Positions 1 to 8,408 of a stretch of DNA of 51,617 nucleotides are shown here, in pieces. The DNA comes from Gammaproteobacteria bacterium. Lineage in GTDB: Bacteria > Pseudomonadota > Gammaproteobacteria > UWMA-0217. The position numbers and the translations under genes are program-made. The DNA is taken from NCBI GenBank assembly GCA_026981985.1, contig JALSHZ010000106.1:1-51617 (forward strand), read 5' to 3'. The notes beneath the pieces were generated by a model, which was not told the origin of the DNA, searched no databases, and saw nothing but the letters and a program-made list of their open reading frames with translations. The stretch's first letter is position 1. Each line of letters starts with the position of its first letter.

Positions 1-491
1 CCGCAGCAAACATGGCATCGACCCAGGCGGGTAACGCTTGCCAGAATTGAAAACGAATGTGTCGAAATATTGTCACTTCGTCAGGTAAAAGGTTCCGTTG
101 AACATGCTTGCAGCGTGTTCGGAGTGCGAGTGGTTTTACTCGCCGCGGCAACTACAGTATAGTCACCATGTCATGTTGAATTCACATGCTTTTCGCTGTG
201 ATCAGCATTGTCTGAAAAGGCTACGAAAACGGATTGTTGGGGTAAGCCCATTGGGAGGGCGAATGATCCGCTGAGTGGTTGGGCAGTCAGTATTTTGACT
301 GTCTCGTTTTTGCTTGAAACATAAACTACAGGGATGTCAGGGAGTATTGCTGGCGCAGAAAGCGCTTGCCCCTGAAACGTTACCGGCTGGGCGCAAGAAA
401 GATCAGGATGTCGTTGGCCCCATCAGGATTGCCGGAAATTGTCTGGCTCAGCATCGCTGAGTCGTGTCGATGACCAATTGGCTGAAAAACC
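1..491. other. Gene-free 5' region upstream of the PEP synthase-like gene
   Basis: No convincing coding sequence covers this stretch. Two small hairpins lie close together: AACATGC/GCGTGTT at 101-119 (one G-U pair in RNA) and the perfect GCGAGT/ACTCGC at 126-143. A terminator-like hairpin is listed separately at 282-312. The start may hold the tail of an upstream gene cut by the window edge, but the only reading frame that closes there (TGA at 48-50) is too short to judge. The last 50 bases before the ATG at 492 have no strong ribosome binding site. Confidence 0.5.
282..312 (+). terminator. Possible rho-independent terminator
   Basis: CAGTCA (284-289) and TGACTG (296-301) form a perfect 6-bp stem around a 6-nt loop. 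G282-G283 can extend it by pairing with T302-C303, and cgTTTTTG follows at 305-312. This could end an upstream plus-strand transcript that begins before the window. The T-run is short and slightly displaced, so it is only a candidate. Confidence 0.35.
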
Positions 492-3011
492 ATGATCTTT
501 CTATCCAAGAAAAAGAAGAACAATAAGAAAACGCCTCACCAGCTTGCGAGCAATTCTGTTTCGATTGAGCGCCTCCATCTCGTTAAAAAGTTCTCAGATA
601 TCAACCTCGAATCCGCCGCAGAGTATGGGTTCGCCAACGCCATGCTGGGTGAGATGTGTCACGGCATGGCGCAGCGCGGTATTCAGGTGCTTGCCGGGTT
701 TGTCTTGAGTCGAGAGGGCTTCGAACGCTACCTCGAATACAATGAGCTGCGAACATATATCGCAGATTGTGTCGAGACCCTTGATATGGGTGATCTCAGT
801 GCCTTGACCAAGGCCTCTACAGCCATTCAAAACCGCATATTGAGGGGTAAGATACCCGACGAGCTTGCTGCAGAGCTGTGTTCAGCCTATGCCGGGATCG
901 GTTATGGCAAAAGTTCTCAAAGCCCGTTGATTGTCAGAAATGCTCCTTTTATAGGCGGCAATGTATCCCTGATCAGTGAGCAGTCGTCTTGTTTGAACAT
1001 TATCGGCGAAGCAAAGCTGCTGCAGGCGGTGCAGCGTGTCTATGCTGATGCTTTCTCGGCAAAGGTTCTGGCGCATTGTGCCAAGCACCAGCTAGATATC
1101 CGGGATCTTTCGATTGCTGTTTCCGTGCAGGAAATGGTTTATTCGGATCGTTGTGTGTCGGGAATGATGTACAGCGTCGACCCACAAACGGGCTACACCG
1201 ATACGGTGACCATTGCCTCTACCTATGGCCTTGGTGAGAGCATCAATGAAGGGGTTGTCAACCCTGACGAGTTTATGGTCTACAAGCCAGCACTCGAAAA
1301 AGGCTATCGCCCTATCGTCAAGAGAGAGTGTGGCGACAAGAGCATCAAGCGTGTCTATACGGACAGTACCGGTATCTCCAGCTCAGTGATTGATATCAGT
1401 GTGCCAGCGTCTGAGCGTGAGCGGTTCTCACTGACGGACGATGAAGTACTGACGCTGGCGTTGCTGGCGCTGGAGATCGAACAGTATTGCTCGACGCTGG
1501 TGGGCAAGGCTTGCCCCATGGAAGTTGAATGGGTCAAGGACGATGCCACCGGCATGTTCTATATCGTTCAGGCCGCGCCTGAGACAATCAATTTCATCAG
1601 CCGTTCGAATACCTTTGTCGAGCACAAGCTGGAAGAAAGAGGCTGGATTCTGACGACCGGCAAGGGTGTTGGTCAGGCGGTGGTTACCGGGCGTGCTCGC
1701 GTCATTACCGACGTCAGGCAAATGGGCCAGTTAGAGGATGGTGAAATACTGGTAACCGATTGCACCTCGCCTGATTGGGAGCCGGTGCTGGGGCGGGCGA
1801 AAGCCATCGTGACTGACCGCGGTGGGCGGTACTCGCATCCGGTAGCGGTGGCGCACGATATGGGCGTACCCGCGGTTATCGGCTGTGGTGGCGCAACGAC
1901 CAACATCGATACTGGTCAGTTGATCACCGTGGTCTGTGGTGAGCTCGATACCGGTTGTGTGTTCGAGGGCGAGATTCCTTACACGGTCACCGAGTACAGT
2001 ATCGACGATCTTCCCCCGATAAGCACCGGCATGAAGTTGAATTTGGTCAATCCTGACAAGGCTCTGGCTTACGCACGTTTGCCGGTCGAGGGTGTTGGGC
2101 TTGTTGGCCTTGAAAGTATTGTCGACAACTCCATCGGCATTCACCCACGTGCATTGCTGGAGTATGAGGGCCAGGCCCCCGAAGTTCAGTTCGAGATCGA
2201 CGAAATCGTGGCCGGCTATGCTGACAGGCGTGAATACTATATTGAGAAACTGGCAGAAGGTGTGGGCATGATCGCTGCCGCCTTCTATCCACGGCCAGTC
2301 ATGGTGCGGTTCAGCGACTTCCGCAGTAACGAGTACGCAGCGCTCTTTTCCGGTGAATCCTTCGAAGACCATGAAGAGAATCCAAAGCTGGGTCTGCGCG
2401 GTGCAGCGCGGTATTTCTCCCGGAACTTTCAGGAATGCTTCCAGCTCGAATGTGAAGCGCTGCGGCGTGTTCGCTATGAAATGGGGTTGACCAACCTCAA
2501 TGCGATCGTGCCTTTCGTTCGCACCCTCGAAGAGGGCGAAAAAGTGTTGTCGCTGATCGAGGCCAGTGGTTTGCGCCGCGGAGCAGGTGGCATGCAGATC
2601 TACATGATGTGTGAGACACCGGCAAATGTGCTGATGGCTGATGAGTTTCTCGACCTATTCGATGGATTTTCTATTGGTACTGATGATCTTACCGAGTTGA
2701 CGGTTGGTGTGGACAAGGACTGCGGGCATTTCAGTGACATTGACGTGCGCAATCCTGCGGTGAAAAGAATGATCAGCTTGGCGATCGACGCTTCACATCG
2801 CCATGGCAAGCCTGTGGATATATGTGGTTCCAGCTCGTCACACAACAAGGAAATCACTGCTTGGTTGGTGGAGCGGGGAATCGACAGCATTTCTTGTGAT
2901 CCTCGAGACTTTATGGCGGTTCGCCAGGTAGTGGCGCAGACCGAACGGGAAGTATTCGACAGTGATACACAGGAGATTCAGGCGGCGACCATACTCAAGC
3001 TGCACGCCTGA
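492..3011 (+). CDS. Divergent phosphoenolpyruvate synthase-like protein (PpsA paralogue, possibly inactive)
   Basis: This 839-residue protein aligns by eye over its full length with PpsA (E. coli, 792 aa): an N-terminal ATP-grasp domain, a phosphohistidine swivel domain and a C-terminal PEP/pyruvate barrel. Conserved parts include VNPDEFMVYKP, TSPDWEPVL, the swivel His in GGRYSHPVAVAHDMG, VRFSDFRSNEYAAL, MMCETPANV and the catalytic Cys in DICGSSSS. Several usually invariant residues are changed. The GGKNASLGEM lysine motif reads YGFANAMLGEM, RSSATAED reads RNAPFIGG, QARPET reads QAAPET, GLARLEF reads GLVGLES, and SNDLTQ reads TDDLTE. The normal enzyme makes PEP from pyruvate and ATP. Here nucleotide binding or the PEP half-reaction may be altered. 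A lysine-rich N-terminal extension (KKKKNNKK) precedes the family start. The family assignment is firm; enzymatic activity is doubtful. Confidence 0.85.
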   Translation: MIFLSKKKKNNKKTPHQLASNSVSIERLHLVKKFSDINLESAAEYGFANAMLGEMCHGMAQRGIQVLAGFVLSREGFERYLEYNELRTYIADCVETLDMGDLSALTKASTAIQNRILRGKIPDELAAELCSAYAGIGYGKSSQSPLIVRNAPFIGGNVSLISEQSSCLNIIGEAKLLQAVQRVYADAFSAKVLAHCAKHQLDIRDLSIAVSVQEMVYSDRCVSGMMYSVDPQTGYTDTVTIASTYGLGESINEGVVNPDEFMVYKPALEKGYRPIVKRECGDKSIKRVYTDSTGISSSVIDISVPASERERFSLTDDEVLTLALLALEIEQYCSTLVGKACPMEVEWVKDDATGMFYIVQAAPETINFISRSNTFVEHKLEERGWILTTGKGVGQAVVTGRARVITDVRQMGQLEDGEILVTDCTSPDWEPVLGRAKAIVTDRGGRYSHPVAVAHDMGVPAVIGCGGATTNIDTGQLITVVCGELDTGCVFEGEIPYTVTEYSIDDLPPISTGMKLNLVNPDKALAYARLPVEGVGLVGLESIVDNSIGIHPRALLEYEGQAPEVQFEIDEIVAGYADRREYYIEKLAEGVGMIAAAFYPRPVMVRFSDFRSNEYAALFSGESFEDHEENPKLGLRGAARYFSRNFQECFQLECEALRRVRYEMGLTNLNAIVPFVRTLEEGEKVLSLIEASGLRRGAGGMQIYMMCETPANVLMADEFLDLFDGFSIGTDDLTELTVGVDKDCGHFSDIDVRNPAVKRMISLAIDASHRHGKPVDICGSSSSHNKEITAWLVERGIDSISCDPRDFMAVRQVVAQTEREVFDSDTQEIQAATILKLHA

Positions 3012-3023
3012 CCTTCAGGCGTG
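3003..3023 (+). terminator. Hairpin overlapping the ppsA-like stop codon
   Basis: CACGCCTGA (3003-3011) and TCAGGCGTG (3015-3023) form a perfect 9-bp stem with a 3-nt loop, and the left arm ends in the TGA stop codon. No T-run follows. It sits in the 42-bp gap between two convergent genes and may stabilise or end either transcript. Confidence 0.35.
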
Positions 3024-3053
3024 GACGCTCGAACCAAGCCTGTAGGCGCGGCA

Positions 3054-4355
3054 TCAGAAATAGCGTGCAATTAAAGTGCCGGGCGCGGCTGGCCGTTCCA
3101 GGGGCAGCAGAATGAAATGTCCGCTGCCCGGAGCGACATCGACCTGCTCACCCGAGCGGTTGGTCATATAGTCGAGTTGCAGGTCGTAATTGCCGTCGGG
3201 TGAGATGATTTCCAGTCTGTCGCCGACGGCAAAGTGGTTTTTCACGTCCACCTCCGCCATGCCATTCGTCGCATCGTAAGCGATGACCTCACCGACGAAG
3301 TTCTGCTGCCGGCTCTTCGAGGCGCCTTCCATGTAGTTCTGGTATTCGGGCGTGTGGTGGCGCTGGTAGAAGCCATCCGTATAGCCACGATTGGCCAGGT
3401 TCTCAAGCGTTCCAAGCAGCTGTTCGTCGAAGGGCCTGCCAGCGACCGCATCGTCGATGGCTTTGCGATAGGATTGGGTTGTACGGGCAACGTAATAGTG
3501 AGACTTTGTGCGGCCTTCGATCTTCAGGCAGTCGATGCCGATTTGCACCAGTTGGTGTATATGTTCGATAGCGCGTAGGTCTTTCGAGTTCATGATGTAG
3601 GTGCCGTGCTCGTCTTCCATGATCGGCATCAGTTCGCCGGGGCGATTTTTCTCTTCGATGAACCAGGCTTTTTCGGCCAGAGGATGGTGTTGTTTCTCTT
3701 CTTCGGCCGGTCGGAATACGCCGGCGGCGTCTTCCACAGCGGGTTTGGTGTTGTAGTCCCAGCGGCAGGCGTTGGTGCAGGTGCCCTGATTGGGGTCGCG
3801 GTGGTTGAAATAGCCTGATAGCAGGCAGCGCCCCGAATAGGCAATGCATAGGGCGCCGTGAACAAAGACTTCCAGCTCGGTGTCGGGACACTCCTGTCGG
3901 ATCTCCGCGATCTCATCCAGCGACAGTTCCCGGGAAAGAATAATGCGCTCGATGCCTGCCGAGGCCCAGAACCTGACGGCCGCGTAGTTGACCGTGTTGG
4001 CCTGTACCGAAAGGTGGATTGGCACCTCTGGCCAGGTTTCCCTGACCATCATGATCAACCCTGGGTCAGCCATGATCAGCGCATCAGGGCGTAGTGCGAC
4101 AATAGGTTCCAGGTCGTGGATGAAGGTTTTCACCTTGCTGTTGTGCGGCATGGTGTTGACCGTCAGAAAGAACTTCTTTCCCTGGTTATGCGCAGCTGCA
4201 ATACCGGTCGCCAGCATGTCTCCATGGAATTCATTATTGCGAACGCGCAGACTGTAACGAGGCTGACCAGCATAGACCGCATCTGCGCCGTAGGCGAAAG
4301 CGGTTTCGAGGCTTTTGAGGGTGCCTGCGGGAGCGAGCAATTCGGGTTTTTTCAT
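3054..4355 (-). CDS. trhP: U32-family protein TrhP (YegQ), tRNA 5-hydroxyuridine synthesis
   Basis: This 433-residue protein has the U32 'peptidase' hallmark opening (KKPELLAPAGTLKSLETAFA). It also has the conserved cysteine set CIAYSGRC...GTCTNACRWDY, around residues 170-200, expected to hold an iron-sulfur cluster. In E. coli, TrhP (453 aa) works in prephenate-dependent hydroxylation of U34 in tRNAs, which supports decoding at wobble positions. The C-terminal domain (VGDRLEII, from about residue 355) is the U32 beta-barrel. The gene stands alone and convergent to the PEP synthase-like gene. Its start is divergent from the cytochrome gene at 4541. U32 proteases such as UbiU are relatives, but overall length and the C-terminal domain favour TrhP. 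Confidence 0.88.
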   Translation of the reverse strand: MKKPELLAPAGTLKSLETAFAYGADAVYAGQPRYSLRVRNNEFHGDMLATGIAAAHNQGKKFFLTVNTMPHNSKVKTFIHDLEPIVALRPDALIMADPGLIMMVRETWPEVPIHLSVQANTVNYAAVRFWASAGIERIILSRELSLDEIAEIRQECPDTELEVFVHGALCIAYSGRCLLSGYFNHRDPNQGTCTNACRWDYNTKPAVEDAAGVFRPAEEEKQHHPLAEKAWFIEEKNRPGELMPIMEDEHGTYIMNSKDLRAIEHIHQLVQIGIDCLKIEGRTKSHYYVARTTQSYRKAIDDAVAGRPFDEQLLGTLENLANRGYTDGFYQRHHTPEYQNYMEGASKSRQQNFVGEVIAYDATNGMAEVDVKNHFAVGDRLEIISPDGNYDLQLDYMTNRSGEQVDVAPGSGHFILLPLERPAAPGTLIARYF

Positions 4356-4443
4356 TGCGGCAGATAATGGTGCAGAAACGATGGAGTTTATCTTACTATT
4401 GCTACCTGGGTAATCTTCCCTCTATCGACCAAGGTTTGCTGGC

Positions 4444-4492
4444 CTGACGCTCTTACCGCTTTGCGTCGCGAAGCGGTTCGGCGCAGCGTCAG
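4444..4492. repeat. 49-bp two-tier palindrome in a divergent promoter region
   Basis: Outer arms CTGACGCT (4444-4451) and AGCGTCAG (4485-4492) pair perfectly over 8 bp. Nested inside, ACCGCTT (4455-4461) and AAGCGGT (4471-4477) pair perfectly over 7 bp. The element sits between the starts of trhP (minus) and the cytochrome c gene (plus), so it is unlikely to be a plain terminator. It could be a REP-type palindromic unit or structured leader of the cytochrome mRNA. Confidence 0.6.
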
Positions 4493-4540
4493 TGTCGATC
4501 CAATAATGCAGCGGTGGTCTGCACCAACCGGTTGTGGTGA

Positions 4541-5452
4541 ATGAAGCTGACGAGCTGGATACTGGCATTTCTGTTGCTCACCGTTGCGACAGTCATCGCG
4601 CTGACACTGTCGGGTGTTCGGCCGCAGCCGGATATGAAGGTGGCCAGGTTGCAGGCGGTCGAGGTGCTGGTGGATGCCGGCAGGTACCTGGCGGATATCG
4701 CAGGTTGCCGTAACTGTCATTCCGACTTGCAGGACCCCGATTCTGCCTTTGCCGGTGGCCGTGTTTTTGACACCCGTTTTGGTAGCTACTACTCCCCCAA
4801 TATCACCCCGGATGAGAAAACGGGGATCGGTCTGTGGAAAAAAGAGGAGTTTATGGTGGTGATGCAGTACGGCGTCAGTCCAAAGGGTGCGCACTACTAC
4901 CCCGTGTTTCCGTACACATCACTGAGCAGTATGCGGAATGAGGATCTGCTTGCAATCTACCAGTTCCTGAAAGGGCAGCCGCCAGTTGAAAAGAAAAACC
5001 GAAAGAATGGCCGTGCCTTGTTCATCTGGCGTAACGCCGTACAGTTATGGAAGCGCCTGGCATTTGAACGCAAGATCATCCAGCCCGATCCGTTACGTTC
5101 CGCCGCGTGGAATAGAGGCCGCTACCTGGCGGATGCTGTGATGCACTGCGGTGAATGTCATACACCCAGGAATTTCATGGGCATCGTCGATAATAAACGC
5201 TATTTCTCCGGAGATAGCAGTCATATGGTGATGAAAGCGCGGATCCCGGATATCACCCAGAACAAGGTCTCCGGTATCGGTTACTGGAGCGAACAGCATC
5301 TGCTGCGATATTTCAAAACAGGAACCAAGCCTGACGGCAGTGTTAGCCGCCATGAGCTTTCGGGTGTGGCCTATCACACCATGAACTACCTGACCGACAG
5401 CGATGCACGGGCACTGGTGACTTACCTGAAATCGGTTCCCGCCTCGCGTTAG
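4541..5452 (+). CDS. Membrane-anchored diheme cytochrome c
   Basis: This 303-residue protein starts with a hydrophobic signal anchor (SWILAFLLLTVATVIAL, residues about 5-21) and has two c-type heme sites, C56-R-N-C-H60 and C203-G-E-C-H207. Each is followed by the fold seen in the cytochrome subunits of membrane alcohol/gluconate dehydrogenases: YYSPNITPD..TGIG..W in the first half and IPDITQN..SGIGYW in the second. It should transfer electrons on the periplasmic face of the inner membrane. No dehydrogenase subunit lies beside it, so its donor is unknown. Its TAG stop overlaps the TAA of the convergent MFS gene by 4 nt. GGTGA just before the ATG is a weak ribosome binding site. Confidence 0.85.
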   Translation: MKLTSWILAFLLLTVATVIALTLSGVRPQPDMKVARLQAVEVLVDAGRYLADIAGCRNCHSDLQDPDSAFAGGRVFDTRFGSYYSPNITPDEKTGIGLWKKEEFMVVMQYGVSPKGAHYYPVFPYTSLSSMRNEDLLAIYQFLKGQPPVEKKNRKNGRALFIWRNAVQLWKRLAFERKIIQPDPLRSAAWNRGRYLADAVMHCGECHTPRNFMGIVDNKRYFSGDSSHMVMKARIPDITQNKVSGIGYWSEQHLLRYFKTGTKPDGSVSRHELSGVAYHTMNYLTDSDARALVTYLKSVPASR

Positions 5453-6699
5453 CGTCTTTCTTCGAAACGCGCCTGCAGTGCCAGCAGAATGCCGCCGGCG
5501 AAAAACAGTAGTAGTAGCGACAGCATTCCCAGTCGGGCGTCACCGCTGAGAACGCCCACCGTGCCGACCATCATCGGGCCGATGATTGCGGCAAACTTCC
5601 CCAGCATATTGTAGAAACCAAAAAACTCGGCAGCTTTGTCGGCTGGGATAATGCGTGCGTAGTACGACCGACTGAGAGACTGAATGCCCCCCTGGAAAAG
5701 GCCGATACCTGCAGCCAGTGCGTAGAACTCCCAGCTCTGCGCCATTCGTGAGGCCCATACCGTCATCAACGCATAGGCGACAATACCGATCAAAATCGCC
5801 TTGCGTGTGCCGATCCGTTGCCCCAGCCAGCCGAAGAATAGTGCAGACGGGAAGGCAACGAACTGGGTGATCAGCACCGCCTTGATCAATCCTTTGCTAT
5901 CGAAGCCAATGGCCTTGCCGTAGTCCACGGCCATGCGAATAATCGTATCGACACCATCGATATAGAGCCAGTAGGCGGCGAGGAAAAGCAGTACCGGTTT
6001 CAGCTGCCTGATATCGTGGAAGGTGTCGATCAGCTGGTGGTAGCCCGACAAAGCCGCGCCCGAGACGGCCACTTTTTGTCGGCGCCGTTTTTCGTGGACG
6101 AAAAACATCAACGGCAGTGTGAAACAGGCCCACCATGCTGCGGTGATCAAGAAGGTGATTCTTACCGCTTCATCGGCGCCGGCCAGGCCGACGGACTGCG
6201 GGTTCAGCGTGAGCCAGATGCAGCCTGCAAACATCAGCCCACTGCCCAGGTAGCCGAGCGCAAAGCCGAAGGCAGAAACGCGATCGAGTTGCGTCTCGCT
6301 GGCGATATCGAGCAGCAGCGCATCATAGAAAACGTTGGCGCTCATCCAGCTGATCGTAGATACAATAAACAGTGAAACAGCGATGAACCACTCGCCCGGC
6401 GGAACGAGGAAAAAGGCAGCGGTGGTCGCCGCACCACTGCTGGCAAAGAACAGCAGCAGGCGTTTCTTGAATCCTCCCTGATCTGCCACGGCGCCTAGAA
6501 ACGGCGCGGCGACGACAATAAACAGACTGGCCGACGCATTGGCCGTGCCAAGATAGAATGTGGTGTGTGCCGATGAAATGCCCTGTGCCCAGTATTCACG
6601 AAAAAAAAGGGGAAAGAATGTCGTCAGCACGACGACGGCAAAAACCGAGTTGGCCCAGTCGTAGAGAGCCCAGGCGAGTACGGGGCGGTCAATATGCAT
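5449..6699 (-). CDS. MFS transporter, UMF1/ATG22-like family
   Basis: This 416-residue, very hydrophobic protein has about 12 predicted membrane segments. It carries the ATG22/UMF1-family opening ALYDWANSVFAVVVLTTFFP and the family motif FYNMLGKFAAIIGP near the C-terminus (about residue 350). Substrates of bacterial members are mostly unknown; yeast Atg22 exports amino acids from the vacuole. It follows the DUF2063 gene on the same strand after 57 bp with no clear terminator, so it may be co-transcribed with the metallophore genes upstream. That would suggest, but not prove, a role in moving the modified peptide, a metal complex or a breakdown product. Confidence 0.8.
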   Translation of the reverse strand: MHIDRPVLAWALYDWANSVFAVVVLTTFFPLFFREYWAQGISSAHTTFYLGTANASASLFIVVAAPFLGAVADQGGFKKRLLLFFASSGAATTAAFFLVPPGEWFIAVSLFIVSTISWMSANVFYDALLLDIASETQLDRVSAFGFALGYLGSGLMFAGCIWLTLNPQSVGLAGADEAVRITFLITAAWWACFTLPLMFFVHEKRRRQKVAVSGAALSGYHQLIDTFHDIRQLKPVLLFLAAYWLYIDGVDTIIRMAVDYGKAIGFDSKGLIKAVLITQFVAFPSALFFGWLGQRIGTRKAILIGIVAYALMTVWASRMAQSWEFYALAAGIGLFQGGIQSLSRSYYARIIPADKAAEFFGFYNMLGKFAAIIGPMMVGTVGVLSGDARLGMLSLLLLFFAGGILLALQARFEERR

Positions 6700-6756
6700 G
6701 GCGCAGGCAGTAGGGGTGGGCAGAGAATGCCACCTACGATAGCGAACTCAGGGGCG

Positions 6757-7524
6757 CTATCGCAAGCTGCGTGTGCCGGCGATGATGTCAAGTTTGTGCA
6801 GGCGGGTGAGCGTTTGCAGGCCCCCGTCGATGACGCGTTGTGGCTCGGGGTGCCGAAGTTCCATGGCGATGGTTTCGAGCAGCGCCTGGCCGCTGTCATT
6901 TTCGTTGCTGTCGAGCAGCTGGAACAGCCGTGCGGTCACCGCGTTGGCCTCGATGAAGCCGACGGCATCGTTGCGGTCGCGGTAGACGATAATATGATTG
7001 GGCTGTTCCAGTGGCTCCTCAGGCTGGAATTCGGCGCTGATATGCTGTACCGGCCACTGGTAACTCAACAGCCAGGCGGTCGGGCTGAGGACGGGTACGC
7101 TGGACAGCAGGTTGCCGTTGCGATCGACACTGGAAAAATCGATGGTTTCATCCAGGACGCCCAGCGCCAGCTCAACCCATTCATAATGTGCCAGCTCCAG
7201 TAGAAACGGTGGGTCACTGTCCGCTGGCTCATAGCCATTGTTCAGAAATATAAGAAACTCTTCCGCAATCTTGGCGAAGTAAGGCGTTTTACAGTGATGA
7301 TTGGCAAAAAACTGGCGCGCGAGGCGAAGCCACTCGTCGTCGCAATACAGTGACCGCAGTACGGGAAAGCCATTTTCCAGAAAAGAATTGATGTTGTTGA
7401 AGAATAGATCGCGATAGATCGCCATGCGGCGGTCTTCGATATTGTCGGGTGCCGGAACGCCGGTCGGCTTGCGGATATGGGCGCAGAAATGTTGCTGGAT
7501 CTGCTGGAACGGCTGTTCAGCCAT
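6757..7524 (-). CDS. hvfC: DUF2063 family protein, HvfC/BufC-like partner of the MNIO enzyme
   Basis: This 255-residue protein opens with the DUF2063 pattern (FQQIQQHFCAHIRKP, then RMAIYRDLFFNNINSFLENGFPVL). It continues with LLELAHYEWVELAL and a C-terminal half rich in short helices. In bufferin and HvfA-type systems the DUF2063 partner binds the precursor and helps the DUF692 oxidase act on it. The start codon overlaps the 3' end of the DUF692 gene by 8 nt, showing tight translational coupling. No catalytic motif is visible, in line with an accessory role. The symbol follows the Haemophilus operon by analogy of gene order and family. Confidence 0.85.
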   Translation of the reverse strand: MAEQPFQQIQQHFCAHIRKPTGVPAPDNIEDRRMAIYRDLFFNNINSFLENGFPVLRSLYCDDEWLRLARQFFANHHCKTPYFAKIAEEFLIFLNNGYEPADSDPPFLLELAHYEWVELALGVLDETIDFSSVDRNGNLLSSVPVLSPTAWLLSYQWPVQHISAEFQPEEPLEQPNHIIVYRDRNDAVGFIEANAVTARLFQLLDSNENDSGQALLETIAMELRHPEPQRVIDGGLQTLTRLHKLDIIAGTRSLR

Positions 7525-8365
7525 TGGCTACTCCGTGTTGCAAGTAACTTTGCTGGATCTGGCGTACCTGGTGAACCTCGGCCATCATTTCATTGGTCGG
7601 GGGGATATTGAAGTCCCGCTCGATCAGCGTCGGGAATATCCCAAACCGATCATAGGCGATATCGAGCAGGTTCCAGACAGGGTCGATGATATCAGCGCCA
7701 TGGGTATCGACAATCAGATCTTCCGCTTCCTGGTGGTGGCCGGCGATATGGGCATAAGCGATGCGCTCGCCGGGCAGCTTGCGCAGAAATTCTGCTGCAT
7801 CATAGCCATGGTTGACTGAATTGACATAAATATTATTGACGTCCAGCAGCAGGTCGCAGTCGGCCTCTGTCAGCACGGCATTGAGAAAATCGATTTCCGC
7901 CATCTCCTGGCCGGGGGCGGCGTAGTAAGACACGTTCTCCATTGCGATACGCTGTTCCAGGATATCCTGAACACGGCGAATTCTGGCCGCTACATAGCTG
8001 ACCGCTTCTTCAGTAAAGGGGATTGGCATCAGGTCATAGAGATGACCGCTATCAGAGCAATAGCTGAGGTGTTCGCTGTAAAGCAGAATGTCATGCTCTT
8101 GTATGAACGCCTTGATGGCGCTCACCAGGTCTTCATCGAGTGGGGCGGGGCTGCCGATGGAGAGCGACAGGCCATGCGTCACAAACGGAATGCGCTCGGT
8201 GTAGCTTCTGAACTGCTTGCCGAATTTTCCGCCAATGCCAATCCAGTTTTCCGGTGCAACTTCCATGAAGTCGATGGACTGAAGATGGGTGTTCGAGAGC
8301 TCATCAAACATTTCCCGGCGCAGGCCAAGGCCCGTTCCGGAGACTAGAAATTGTTGCGTGCTCAT
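7517..8365 (-). CDS. hvfB: Multinuclear non-heme iron oxidase (DUF692/MNIO), HvfB-like
   Basis: This is the DUF692 (MbnB/BufB/HvfB) TIM-barrel family. Likely iron ligands lie in the conserved motifs FMEVAPENW, VTHGLSLSIG, YSEHLSY, AMENVSYY, LLLDVNNIYVN, AHIAGHH, DTHG and LIERD. Characterised relatives use a two- or three-iron centre and oxygen to convert cysteine-containing motifs of a partner peptide into copper-binding heterocycle/thioamide groups. The start is placed at the ATG at 8365 (MSTQQFLVSGTGLGLR, 282 aa). A TTG 13 codons earlier would add a non-homologous stretch that approaches the hairpin at 8409-8432. The gene follows the EGKCG precursor and precedes the DUF2063 partner on the same strand. 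Confidence 0.9.
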   Translation of the reverse strand: MSTQQFLVSGTGLGLRREMFDELSNTHLQSIDFMEVAPENWIGIGGKFGKQFRSYTERIPFVTHGLSLSIGSPAPLDEDLVSAIKAFIQEHDILLYSEHLSYCSDSGHLYDLMPIPFTEEAVSYVAARIRRVQDILEQRIAMENVSYYAAPGQEMAEIDFLNAVLTEADCDLLLDVNNIYVNSVNHGYDAAEFLRKLPGERIAYAHIAGHHQEAEDLIVDTHGADIIDPVWNLLDIAYDRFGIFPTLIERDFNIPPTNEMMAEVHQVRQIQQSYLQHGVANG

Positions 8366-8408
8366 GGTGATGATTCCGGAAATGGAAATGGGCGGTTGAG
8401 TCAATAAG

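Noticed and set aside
12-50. Short ATG...TGA frame at the window start
   Set aside because: Only 12 codons with no ribosome binding site; could be the tail of a gene but cannot be supported.
101-143. Paired hairpins as a possible small RNA gene
   Set aside because: Stems are short, and no promoter or terminator frames them convincingly.
295-327. TTGACT...TAAACT as a sigma-70 promoter for the PEP synthase-like gene
   Set aside because: The spacer is 21 nt and the -35 overlaps the terminator-like hairpin; no acceptable pair was found.
1731-2372. 213-codon antisense frame inside the PEP synthase-like gene
   Set aside because: It is a codon-bias shadow of the real gene, with no recognisable domain or ribosome binding site.
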